Shown: piece by piece, positions 10,501-21,040 of the stretch | Position numbering within the stretch: the first letter of the stretch is position 1 | How the letters are laid out: the number at the start of each line of letters is the position of its first letter | NCBI RefSeq assembly: GCF_042186555.1 | Contig: NC_133331.1 | Coordinates: 1,847,395 to 1,911,394, forward strand | Direction of reading: 5' to 3' | Source of the DNA: Aquarana catesbeiana | Taxonomy: Eukaryota; Chordata; Amphibia; Anura; Ranidae | DNA length: 64,000 bases | Notes under the pieces: generated by a model | Seen by the model: the letters and a program-made list of their open reading frames with translations, nothing else | What the model was told of the DNA's origin: nothing | The model's database searches: none | Made by a program: the position numbers and the translations under genes

Positions 10501-13500
10501 GGGATGGATGGAGACTTGGAGGGATGGATGAAGACTTGGATGGAGGGATGGATGAAGACTTGGATGGAGGGATGGATGGAGACTTGGATGGAGGGATGGA
10601 TGGAGACTTGGATGGATGGATGGAGACTTGGATGGATGGAGACTTGGATGGATGGAGACATGGAGGGATGGATGGAGACTTGGAGGGATGGATGGAGACT
10701 TGGAGGGATGGATGAAGACTTGGATGGATGGATGGATGGAGACATGGAGGGATGGATGGAGACTTGGATGGATGGATGGAGACTTGGATGGAGGGATGGA
10801 TGGAGGGATGGAGACTTGGAGGGATGGAGACTTGGAGGGATGGAGACTTGGAGGGATGGAGACTTGGAGGGATGGAGACTTGGAGGGATGGAGACTTGGA
10901 GGGATGGAGACTTGGAGGGATGGATGGAGACTTGGATGGATGGATGGATGGAGACATGGAGGGATGGATGGAGACTTGGATGGATGGATGGATGAAGACT
11001 TGGATGGATGGATGGATGGATGAAGACTTGGAAGGATGGATGGATGGAGACTTGGATGGATGGAGACTTGGATGGATGGAGACTTGGATGGATGGAGACT
11101 TGGATGGATGGAGACATGGAGGGATGGATGGAGACTTGGATGGATGGATGAAGACTTGGATGGATGGATGAAGACTTGGATGGATGGATGAAGACTTGGA
11201 TGGATGGATGGAGACTTGGATGGATGGATGGAGACTTGGATGGATGGATGGATGAAGACTTGGATGGATGGATGGAGACTTGGAGGGATGGATGGAGACT
11301 TGGAGGGATGGATGGAGACTTGGATGGATGGATGGATGAAGACTTGGATAAATGGATGGAGACTTGGATGGATGGATGGATGAAGACTTGGATGGATGGA
11401 TGGAGACTTGGATGGATGAAGACTTGGAAGGATGGATGGATGGAGACTTGGATGGATGGAGACTTGGATGGATGGAGACTTGGAGGGATGGAGACTTGGA
11501 GGGATGGATGGAGACTTGGAGGGATGGATGGAGACTTGGAGGGATGGATGGAGACTTGGATGGATGGATGGATGAAGACTTGGATGGATGGATGAAGACT
11601 TGGATGGATGGAGACATGGATGGATGGATGGAGACTTGGATGGATGGATGGATGAAGACTTGGATGGATGGATGGATGGATGAAGACTTGGAGGGATGGA
11701 TGGAGACTTGGAGGGATGGATGGAGACTTGGAGGGATGGAGACTTGGAGGGATGGAGACTTGGAGGGATGGAGACTTGGAGGGATGGAGACTTGGAGGGA
11801 TGGAGACTTGGAGGGATGGAGACATGGATGGATGGAGACATGGATGGATGGAGACATGGATGGATGGAGACATGGAGACTTGGATGGATGGATGGATGAA
11901 GACTTGGAAGGATGGATGGATGGAGACTTGGATGGATGGAGACTTGGATGGATGGAGACTTGGATGGATGGAGACTTGGAGGGATGGATGGAGACTTGGA
12001 GGGATGGATGGAGACTTGGATGGATGGAGACTTGGATGGATGGAGACTTGGATGGATGAAGACATGGATGGATGAAGACTTGGATGGATGAAGACTTGGA
12101 TGGATGAAGACTTGGATGGATGGAGACTTGGATGGATGGATGGATGAAGACTTGGATGGATGGATGGATGAAGACTTGGAGGGATGGATGGAGACTTGGA
12201 GGGATGGATGGAGACTTGGATGGATGGAGACTTGGAGGGATGGATGGAGACTTGGATGGATGGATGAAGACTTGGATGGATGGATGAAGACTTGGATGGA
12301 TGGGTGGAGACTTGGATGGATGGATGGAGACTTGGATGGATGGATGAAGACTTGGATGGATGGATGGATGAAGACTTGGAGGGATGGATGGAGACTTGGA
12401 GGGATGGATGGAGACTTGGATGGATGGAGACTTGGATGGATGGATGGAGACTTGGATGGATGGATGGAGACTTGGATGGATGGATGGAGACTTGGATGGA
12501 TGGAGACTTGGATGGATGGAGACTTGGATGGATGGAGACTTGGATGGATGGAGACTTGGATGGATGGAGACTTGGATGGATGGATGGAGACTTGGATGGA
12601 TGGATGGATGGAGACTTGGATGGATGGAGACTTGGATGGATGGATGGAGACTTGGATGGATGGATGGAGACTTGGATGGATGGATGGAGACTTGGATGGA
12701 TGGAGACTTGGATGGATGGAGACTTGGATGGATGGAGACTTGGATGGATGGAGACTTGGATAGATGGATGGAGACTTGGATGGATGGAGACTTGGATGGA
12801 TGGAGACTTGGATGGATGGATGGAGACTTGGATGGATGGAGACTTGGATGGATGGATGGAGACTTGGATGGATGGATGGAGACTTGGATGGATGGATGGA
12901 AACTTGGATGGATGGAGACTTGGATGGATGGAGACTTGGATGGATGGAGACTTGGATGGATGGATGGAGACTTGGATGGATGGAGACATGGAGGGATGGA
13001 GACTTGGATGGATGGAGACTTGGATGGATGGAGACTTGGATGGATGGAGACTTGGATGGATGGAGACATGGATGGATGGATGAAGACTTGGATGGATGGA
13101 TGGAGACTTGGATGGATGGATGGAGACTTGGATGGATGGATGGATGAAGACTTGGATGGATGGATGGATGAAGACTTGGAGGGATGGATGGAGACTTGGA
13201 GGGATGGATGGAGACTTGGATGGATGGAGACTTGGATGGATGGAGACTTGGATGGATGGAGACTTGGATGGATGGAGACTTGGATGGATGGAGACTTGGA
13301 TGGATGGATGGAGACTTGGATGGATGGATGGAGACTTGGATGGATGGAGACTTGGATGGATGGAGACTTGGATGGATGGAGACTTGGATGGATGGAGACT
13401 TGGATGGATGGATGGAGACTTGGATGGATGGATGGAGACTTGGATGGATGGAGACTTGGATGGATGGAGACTTGGATGGATGGAGACTTGGATGGATGGA

Positions 13501-13896
13501 TGGAGACTTGGAGGGATGGAGACTTGGATGGATGGAGACTTGGATGGATGGAGACTTGGATGGATGGAGACTTGGATGGATGGATGGAAACTTGGAGGGA
13601 TGGAGACTTGGATGGATGGAGACTTGGATGGATGGAGACTTGGATGGATGGATGGAGACTTGGATGGATGGATGGAGACTTGGATGGATGGAGACTTGGA
13701 TGGATGGAGACTTGGATGGATGGAGACATGGATGGATGGAGACTTGGATGGATGGAGACTTGGATGGATGGAGACATGGATGGATGGAGACATGGATGGA
13801 TGGAGACATGGAGACATGGATGGATGGAGACTTGGATGGATGGATGGAGACTTGGATGGATGGATGGAGACTTGGATGGATGGATGGAGACATGGA
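7587..13896. repeat. Giant 6.3-kb GATG-phase minisatellite
   Basis: About 6.3 kb of units GAGACTTG(GATG)n, mostly 16 or 20 bp, with variants GAGACATG, GAGG, GAAGG and GAAGACTTG. The first two thirds mix variants; from about 12.4 kb on it is nearly uniform GATG type. Marker variants keep a 4-bp register: TTGCATGG near 7881, 9637, 9857 and 10345, and GAGGGAGGGA at 8331 and 8647, are all separated by multiples of four. The complementary strand contains almost no stop triplet, so three overlapping minus frames stay open for 1463-2145 codons. Their content is only Ser/His/Pro/Ile/Lys/Gln/Val/Leu repeats. Confidence 0.97.
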
Positions 13897-14180
13897 TGGG
13901 GAAGTTTGCTTTGGATATTAAAAATGCATTTGCGTTTTTGTTTTGTGGTGCTCACATTTCATGTAGATCCGCTGTAATGTGGAGAATGCATTAAGGTTAA
14001 AAACCTTCACCCACTTTAAGGTTGTTGTAAAAGTGTTACTCCAATCAGCCCCAGCTCCTCCGTTTTGAATGGATGTAAAAAAAAATGAAGCTGTGGAAAC
14101 AGTGGTCTCCCTACAGAGATCCAACATGCATTCTCCCAGCAGAGTTTAAGGCCGGCCATAGACCGAGCTACTTTCTGTAT
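13897..14180. other. Right flank of the giant array
   Basis: Contains GAATGCATTAAGGTTAAAAA followed by CCTTCACCC, which resembles the right end of the family M MITE (compare 20135-20160). It then has CAGAGTTTAAGGCCGGCCAT before Tc1 copy B begins. Confidence 0.5.
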
Positions 14181-14203
14181 TTGACCCCTTCACAAAACAT
14201 GAC

Positions 14204-16284
14204 TTAGTAGTTGGTGGAGAAACCCTTGTTGGTGATCACAGAGGTCAGACGTTTCTTGGAGGTGGCCTCCAGGTTTGCACACATCTCAGGAGGGATTTTG
14301 TCCTCTTTGCAGATCTTCTCCAAGTCATTAAGGTTTCCAGGATGACGTTTGGTAACTCGAACCTTCAGCTCTCTCCACATATTTTCTATGGGATTAAGGT
14401 CTGGAGACTGGCTAGGCCACTCCAGGACCTTCATGTGCTTCTTCTTGAGCCACTCCTTTCTTGCCTTGGCCGTGTGTTTTGGGTCATTATCATGCTGGAA
14501 GACCCATCCATGACCCATATTCAATGCCCCGGGTGAGGGAAGGAGGTTCTCATCCAAGATTTGATGGTACATGGCCCCGCCCATCGTCCCTTTTGATGTG
14601 GTGAAGTTCTCCTGTCCTCTTAGCAGAAAAACACCCCCAAAGCAAAATGTTTCCACCTCCATGTATGACGGTGGGGGATGGTGTTCTTGGGGTCATAGGA
14701 CCTCCATGTATGACGGTGGGGGATGGTGTTCTTGGGGTCATAGGACCTCCATGTATGACGGTGGGGGATGGTGTTCTTGGGGTCATAGGACCTCCATGTA
14801 TAACGGTTGGGGGATGGTGTTCTTGGGGTCATAGGACCTCCATGTATGACAGTGGGGGATGGTGTTCTTGGGGTCATAGGACCTCCATGTATGATGGTGG
14901 GGGATGGTGTTCTTGGGGTCATAGGACCTCCATGTATGATGGTGGGGGATGGTGTTCTTGGGGTCATAGGACCTCCATGTATGACGGTGGGGGATGGTAT
15001 TCTTGGGGTCATAGGACCTCCATGTATGACGGTGGGGGATGGTGTTCTTGGGGGTCATAGGACCTCCATGTATGATGGTGGGGGATGGTGTTCTTGGGGG
15101 TCATAGGACCTCCATGTATGACGGTGGGGGATGGAGTTCTTGGGGTCATAGGACCTCCATGTATGACGGTGGGGGGATGGTGTCCTCCATGTATGATGGT
15201 GGGGGATGGTGTTCTTGGGGTCATAGGACCTCCATGTATGACGGTGGGGGATGGTGTTCTTGGGGTCATAGGACCTCCATGTATGACGGTGGGGGATGGT
15301 ATTCTTGGGGTCATAGGACCTCCATGTATGACGTGGGGGATGGTGTTCCTGGGGTCATAGGACCTCCATGTATGACGGTGGGGGATGGTGTTCTTGGGGG
15401 TCATAGGACCTCCATGTATGACGGTGGGGGATGGTGTTCTTGGGGTCAAAGGACCTCCATGTATGACGGTGGGGGATGGTGTTCTTGGGGTCATAGGACC
15501 TCCATGTATGTCGGTGGGGGATGGTGTTCTTGGGGTCATAGGACCTCCATGTATGACGTAGGGGATGGTGTTCTTGGGGTCATAGGACCTCCATGTATGA
15601 CGGTGGGGGATGGTGTTCTTGGGGTCATAGGACCTCCATGTATGACAGTGGGGGATGGTGTTCTTGGGGTCATAGGACCTCCATGTATGACGGTGGGGGA
15701 TGGTGTTCTTGGGGTCATAGGACCTCCATGTATGACGGTGGGGGGTGGTGTTCTTGGGGTCATAGGCAGCATTCCTCCTCCTCCAAACATGGCCAGTTGA
15801 GTTGATACCAAAGATCTTGATTTTGGTCTCCTCTGACCACAACACTTTCCCCCAGTTCTCCTCTGAATCATTCAGATGTTCATTAGTGATCTTCAGACGG
15901 ACCTGTACATGTGATTTCCTGAGCAGGAGGACCTTGCGGGGGCGGCAGGATTTCAGTCCTTCACGGTGTAGTGTGATACCGATTGTTTTCTTGGTGACCA
16001 TGGTCCCAGCTGAGATCATTGACAAGATTCTCCCGTGTAGTTCTGGGCTGATTCCTCACCATTCTCATGATCATTGAACCTCCACGAGGTGAGATCTTGT
16101 ATGGAGCCCCAGACCGAGGGAGATCGATCGTTATTTTGTGTTTCTTCCATTTGTGAATAATCGCACCAACTGTTGTCACCCTCTCACCAAGCTGCTTGGC
16201 GATGGTCTTGTAGCCCATTCCAGCCTTGTGTAGATCTACAATCTTCTCCCCGACATCCTTGGACAGATCTTTGGTGTTGGCCAT
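14204..16284 (-). pseudogene. Tc1 transposase, near full length but dead (copy B)
   Basis: It begins with MANTKDLSKDVGEKIVDLHK and a helix-turn-helix type DNA-binding region (AGMGYKTIAKQLGERVTTVG). The first frame runs 107 codons to 15961. A frameshift near 16000 moves to a second frame carrying HVQVRLKITNEHLNDSEENW and VLWSEETKIKIFG. Here the first catalytic Asp (SDE in copy A) is Glu (SEE). A 45-bp array interrupts the centre (14655-15768). Beyond it are GHGWVFQHDNDPKHTAKA, SPDLNPIENMWRELKV and the STNY ending with a stop at 14204. The frameshift, array and altered catalytic residue make it inactive. Confidence 0.85.
14655..15768. repeat. 45-bp minisatellite inside Tc1 transposase (copy B)
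   Basis: About 25 units of the same 45-bp sequence as at 2185-3127, in the same position of the transposase. One unit near 15175-15190 is truncated, and several show 1-bp losses (near 15331 and 15556). Both edges are clean: HGGGNILLWGCF codons on one side and WRRRNAAYDPKN codons on the other. Confidence 0.95.
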
Positions 16285-16318
16285 GGTGGAGAGATTGGAA
16301 TCTGATTGCTTCTGTGGA

Positions 16319-16427
16319 CAGGTGTCTTTTATACAGGTAACAAGCTGAGATTAGGAGCACTCCCTTTAAGAGAGAAGAGAAGAGTGCTCCTAATCTCAGC
16401 TTGTTTCCTGTATAGAAGACACCTGGG
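16319..16427. repeat. Inverted repeat at the transposase 5' side of Tc1 copy B
   Basis: CAGGTGTCTTTTATACAGGT, then CAAGCTGAGATTAGGAGCAC, recur as the reverse complement ending in GTATAGAAGACACCTG, around a roughly 17-nt spacer. It would form a hairpin of about 45 bp per arm. It is probably a partial inverted duplication of the element's 5' region. Confidence 0.8.
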
Positions 16428-16485
16428 AGCCAGAAGTCTTGCTGACTGATCGGGGATCAAACACTTATTTCGTTCATTAACCACT

Positions 16486-17312
16486 TAAACATCGGCTGCA
16501 GTTATACGCAGCAGGTTGGCTCCCCTGTGCGAATCGCTGTCATGGTACGTCAACCGCTTTAGGAGCTCTAGGGTGTGCCCGCTATTGCAACGCTGGGATT
16601 ACATTGATAGATCTCCATTCTGTCAGGAGAGGAGAGAGAGAGATCTGCTGCTCCTAAAGATTAGGAACAGCGATCGGTCTCCTTCTCCAGGCAGTCCCCC
16701 CCCCCCCCCCCACCACCACCACAGTTAGAACACGCGAGGGAACACATTTAACCCCTTTATCGCCCCCTAGTGTTAACCGCTTCCCTCACAGTGACATTTA
16801 CACAGTAATCAGTGGCTATTTTTAGCTCTGATCGCTATGTAAATGTCAATGGTCCAAAAAAAGTGTCCGATCTGTCCACCGCAGTGTCGCAGTCCCGCTA
16901 AAAATCGCCGCCATTACTAGTAAAAAAAAAAAAAAAAAATAATAATAAAAATGCCATAAATCTATACCCGATTTTGTAGACGTTACAACTTTTGTGCAAA
17001 CCAATCTATATACGCTTATTGCAATTTTTTTTTCACAAAAATATGTAGAATACATATCGGCCTAAACTTATTAAGAAATTTGTTTGTTTTTTTTTTTTTA
17101 AATTGGAGGGATATTATAGTAAAAAATATATATATATTTTTTTAAATTGTCGCTCTTTTTGTTTATAGCGCAGAAAAAAAAAAAAAAAAACACCAAAAGA
17201 AAGCTCTATTTGTGGGCAAAAAAGGACATCAATTTTGTTTGGGTACAGTGTCAGTTAAAGCGGCGCAGTGCCGAATGGAAGGAAGTGGGTGAATCCTTCC
17301 GGTCCTTAACCA
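16486..17312 (-). repeat. Ranid dispersed repeat, family R1 (reversed copy)
   Basis: Reverse-oriented relative of the block at 58994-59900. Shared landmarks, read on the minus strand, are TAACTGACA, GCGCTATAAAC-type sequence, AATATGTATTCT-like sequence, CTAGTAATGGCGG, GGGACTGCGACA and GGGGTTAA. It starts near CATTAACCACTTAAACATCG. Long A and T runs interrupt it. No protein is encoded. Confidence 0.75.
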
Positions 17313-17400
17313 CCCAATGACTGAGCCTCTTTCTGAGATTTTGGTGTTTACAAGTTAAAAACATTATTTTTTGCTAGAAAATTACTTAGAACCCCCAAAC

Positions 17401-17475
<75 letters not shown>

Positions 17476-18060
17476 TTTTTTTTTTCTAACACCCTAGAGA
17501 ATAAAATGGCGGTCGTTGCAATACTTTCTGTCACACCATAATTGCGCAGCGGTCTTACAAGTGCACTTTTTTTGGAAAAAAAACAAAAAACACTTTTTTG
17601 AATTAAAAAATAAGAAAACAGTAAAGTTAGCCCAATTTTTTTTTTATATTGTGATCGATAAAGTACGCCGAGTAAATTGATACCCAACACGTCACGCTTC
17701 AAAGAAAGTTGCGCCCCCGCTCGTGGAATGGCGACAAACTTTTACCCCTCATGTCCACAGGCGATGTTTAAAAAATTCTACAGGTTGCGTGTTTTAAGTT
17801 ACAGAGGAGTTCTAGGGCTAAAATCATTGCTCTTGCTCTACCGATCGCGGCGATACCTCACGTGTGTGGTTTGAATACTGTGTTCTGGCGCTGCTCATGT
17901 ATGCGTTTGCTTCTGAGCGCGAGCTCGTCGGGACGGGGTGCATTTAAAAAAAAAAAAAAATTTTTCTTTTATTTTACCTTTTATTTTTACACTGTTCTTT
18001 TAAAAAATGACAGTTTCGCACAGTTACACTAAATCGTCCTAAAATATCAGCCGCAAAAAT
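17313..18060 (+). repeat. Ranid dispersed repeat, family R2 (copy 2) with (TA)n
   Basis: Same family as 3732-4340. Shared blocks include CAGTAAAGTTAGCCCAATTT, GCCGAGTAAATTGATACCCA and GATCGCGGCGATACCTCACG. A pure TA run of about 68 bp occupies 17403-17471. Copy 2 includes about 290 bp more on the left than copy 1, which is cut by the gap. Confidence 0.75.
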
Positions 18061-18587
18061 CGACATCATATATCAGCCGCCCCGGTTTCTACATTTTGGC
18101 ATCGGCCAGAGAAAAACATTTTGGCATTTGGGTGCAACTTGTCCTGCAGTTTTGAACTTTCAAATCACAAGACAATTCTCACCGGTGTGAACCAGGGCGT
18201 TAACCCTCCCATCCTATACAACAAAGGAAGCTGCTTCTGTTTGATCTGCAACTGCCATAGTGCTGCACATGTGATCAGTTATGACGCCGGCCAGCTGATG
18301 GTTGGACAGTTTGGTTGAGGACACAATCAAATGCGAGTTAGCAGTCCCAGCATTCCAGGAATGTAACTTTAAAAATGTTAAATCGATGGGTTTAGTTCTG
18401 CTTTTATGATTTACTGCTGCTCAGGGGCTCTGGGCTTCAGCAAAATGGCCGCCTCTAGCTAGAAGAAACGGGAACAATGCTGGAGGCAATTTACAGCACT
18501 CACTTATTCTGGTAGCATAATTATTCATATGGAATGGATGGTTCCCGGCCCTGTAATGGTTTTGCAGCCCCCATCTTCCTCTTCTCA
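18061..18587. other. Intron sequence without recognised genes
   Basis: Mixed sequence. The right end (CCCTGTAATGGTTTTGCAGC, then CCATCTTCCTCTTCTC) resembles the left block of MITE family M, suggesting that the following array also started in such an element. Confidence 0.5.
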
Positions 18588-19437
18588 GGGCGCTGATGGG
18601 GCGGCACTAATAGGTGTCATTGATTGGCGGGCGCTGATGGGGCAGCACTAATAGGTGTCATTGATTGGCGGGCGCTGATGGGGCAGCACTAATAGGTGTC
18701 ATTGATTGGTGGGCGCTGATGGGGCGGCACTAATAGGTGTCATTGATTGGTGGGCGCTGATGGGGCGGCACTAATAGGTGTCATTGATTGGTGGGCGCTG
18801 ATGGGGCGGCACTAATAGGTGTCATTGATTGGCGGGCGCTGATGGGGCGGCACTAATAGGTGTCATTGATTGGTGGGCGCTGATGGGGCGGCACTAATAG
18901 GTGTCATTGATTGGTGGGCGCTGATGGGGCGGCACTAATAGGTGTCATTGATTGGTGGGCGCTGATGGGGCGGCACTAATAGGTGTCATTGATTGGCAGG
19001 CACTGGCGGGCGCTGATGGGGCGGCACTAATAGGTGTCATTGATTGGTGGGCGCTGATGGGGCGGCACTAATAGGTGTCATTGATTGGTGGGCGCTGATG
19101 GGGCGGCACTAATAGGTGTCATTGATTGGCGGGCGCTGATGGGGCGGCACTAATAGGTGTCATTGATTGGTGGGCGCTGATGGGGCGGCACTAATAGGTG
19201 TCATTGATTGGTGGGCGCTGATGGGGCGGCACTAATAGGTGACATTGATTGGCAGGCACTGGCGGGCGCTGATGGGGCGGCACTAATAGGTGACATTGAT
19301 TGGCAGGCACTGGCGGGCGCTGATGGGGCGGCACTAATAGGTGACATTGATTGGCAGGCACTGGCGGGCGCTGATGGGGCTGCACTAATAGGTGACATTG
19401 ATTGGCAGGCACTGGTGGGCGCTGATGGGGCGGCACC
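18588..19437. repeat. 41/51-bp minisatellite
   Basis: About 20 units: 41-bp units carrying GGCGCTGATGGGGCGGCACT and AATAGGTGTCATTGATTGG. A 51-bp variant with an extra AGGCACTGGC appears once near 19000 and then takes over from about 19225, with GTGACATT replacing GTGTCATT. This is a clear case of a new variant spreading from the right edge. The 51-bp units (17 codons) hold one plus frame open, which is not a gene. Confidence 0.95.
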
Positions 19438-19675
19438 GATAATCACTGTAGATGTCCCTTTTTACAGAAGCCAGTTATCAGCTCTCCTCTCCTCCCCCTT
19501 CTCCTCTCGCTGGCAGTGTGAGGAAAGGAATCCCAATAACCGGCTTCTGTTTACATCGTGATGGGCTGTGATTGGACACAGTTGATCACATGGTAAAAAG
19601 CAGCTGATTGGCTCTGTACCTCAATGTGTGATCACAGAGTGGCCCTCATTGGTCTATGCATGGAATGTGTGAAAG

Positions 19676-20181
19676 GGGTTGTAAAGGTAATTTTATTTTT
19701 TTTAAAAATAACAAACATGTCATACTTACCTTCACTGTGCAGCTCGTTCTGCACAGAGTGGCCCCGAACCTCCTCTTCTGGGGTCCCTCGGCGGCTGTTT
19801 CAGCTCCTCCCCGCAAGAACTAACCACCTTAATGTGAGCTCCCTCGCATGGTGGTTAGTTCTTGCAGGCGCGCTCCCGTGATACAGCCCCGGCGGCTATA
19901 GCCGCTCGCTGTATCACTCGGCCCCGCCCCCCGCGCGCGCGCATCATCAGATGTGATTGACAGCAGCGCGAGCCAATGGCTGTGTTGCTTCCAATCCATC
20001 CACTGCAGCCAATCAGCGACCAGGCTGAGCTGCAATAGAGATGACGGGAACGAGCAGCGGAGATTCGAGGTGTCAGGTAAGTAAAACGGGGGGGGCTGGG
20101 GGCGGCGGTACTGTCAAAAGTTTTTTCACCTTAATGCATAGAATGCATTAAGGTGAAAAAATTTTTACCTTTACAACCCCT
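19676..20181. mobile_element. Ranid MITE (family M), complete copy
   Basis: Terminal inverted repeats AGGGGTTGTAAAGGTAA on the left and TTTACCTTTACAACCCCT on the right are flanked on both sides by TGAA, a likely 4-bp target duplication. Near the right end GCATAGAATGCATTAAGGTG forms a secondary hairpin. The interior has the ATTGACAGCAGCGCGAGCCA block also found at 7075. It is non-autonomous, with no transposase. Confidence 0.75.
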
Positions 20182-20431
20182 TGAAGGTAAAAATCGTTCT
20201 GCCTTTAGACACGTTTTTATACTCTTCCATGCAGGGAAATTCTATTGTCTTCCTCAGGATAGGAAAACCTTCTCCTTCATTTCCTGCACTTTACTTCTGG
20301 AAGTGGAGCGGCTCCATCCTGGTTTGTTGGCCACTGATATTATCGGACCATCCTGGGGCCCCGCCCAACCTTCAGGGGGCGGAGCAGTGAGGGAATGCTT
20401 GTAGCCGAGTGGTTGGGATGATTTGTAGTTT

Positions 20432-20885
20432 TAAAGTGATTGTAAATGCTGAAGGTGCATTCAAGGTAAAAAACCTTCTGTGTGTAACTCCTCCCCTCCC
20501 CCTCCCCCAATACTCACCTGATAATACTCACCTGAGCTCCTTTTTGATCCAGCGATGTGCACGAGAGCTTCAGCCCTCCGGAGACTCTCGCTCCTCATTG
20601 GCTTTCACCACGACAATCGCAGCCAGTCCGCCAATAAGGAGAGAAAGGGGCGGGGCCAAGCCACAGCTCTGTGTGTGAATGGACAGGCCAAGCAGCAGCT
20701 CGGGAGCGAGCCTTACTGGGGGCCCCCATAGCAAACTGCTTGCCTGGGAGCACTCGACTGGAGGGAGGGGCCAGGAGCGCCGGCGGGGGACCCGAGAAGA
20801 GGAGGATCAGGACTGCTCTGTGCAAATCAATTACAGAGTCGGGAAGTAGAACATGTTTGTTATTATTTTTAATTTTGCATTTAAT
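20432..20885 (-). mobile_element. Ranid MITE (family M), reversed copy next to an MLF2 exon
   Basis: Reads as family M on the minus strand. AAGGTAAAAAACCTTC is on the left; the CACAGAGCAG-type block, the GGTCCCCC block and AACATGTT sequence follow in reverse order. It ends about 50 bp before the 54-nt MLF2 exon, so the branchpoint and pyrimidine region of that exon is close to, or derived from, transposon sequence. Confidence 0.6.
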
Positions 20886-20938
20886 ATCAGTAAGTATGGC
20901 GTGTATAACGATTCGTCTTCCTTTGTTCCTCTCTCTAG

Positions 20939-20992
20939 GGGGGCGGATTCATGGACATGTTTGGATTGATGAACGATCTTATGGGAGGTATG
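20939..20992 (+). CDS. mlf2: MLF2 exon of 54 nt
   Basis: Encodes GGGFMDMFGLMNDLMGGM. Human MLF2 has SGGFMDMFGMMNDMIGNM at this point. Borders are CTCTCTAG before 20939 and GTGAGT after 20992. Eighteen codons with phase 0 on both sides, so skipping would also keep frame. The intron before it is 14,907 bp and the one after is 7,317 bp. The methionine-rich MDMFG motif is a family hallmark. Confidence 0.93.
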
Positions 20993-21040
20993 GTGAGTAT
21001 GTTTGTATCTTATTACTTATTGCTTTCCTATACTCTAGAG

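Larger units (their letters stand above)
14181..16485 (-). mobile_element. Tc1-like transposon copy B, swollen by an internal array
   Basis: This copy is collinear with copy A from the CCCCTTCACAAAACATGACT block onward. The left terminal repeat is missing: 14181 joins TTTGACCCC directly to flanking DNA. The right end is degenerate (GGGGATCAAACACTTATTTC near 16450). The transposase is on the minus strand and spans 14204-16284. It lies in the 14.9-kb MLF2 intron, antisense to the gene. Confidence 0.85.

Noticed and set aside
7456..13955. Minus-strand open frames of 2145, 2078 and 1463 codons
   Set aside because: Three frames are open at once because the complementary repeat lacks stop triplets; composition is only the repeat, with no start context, splice sites or domain.
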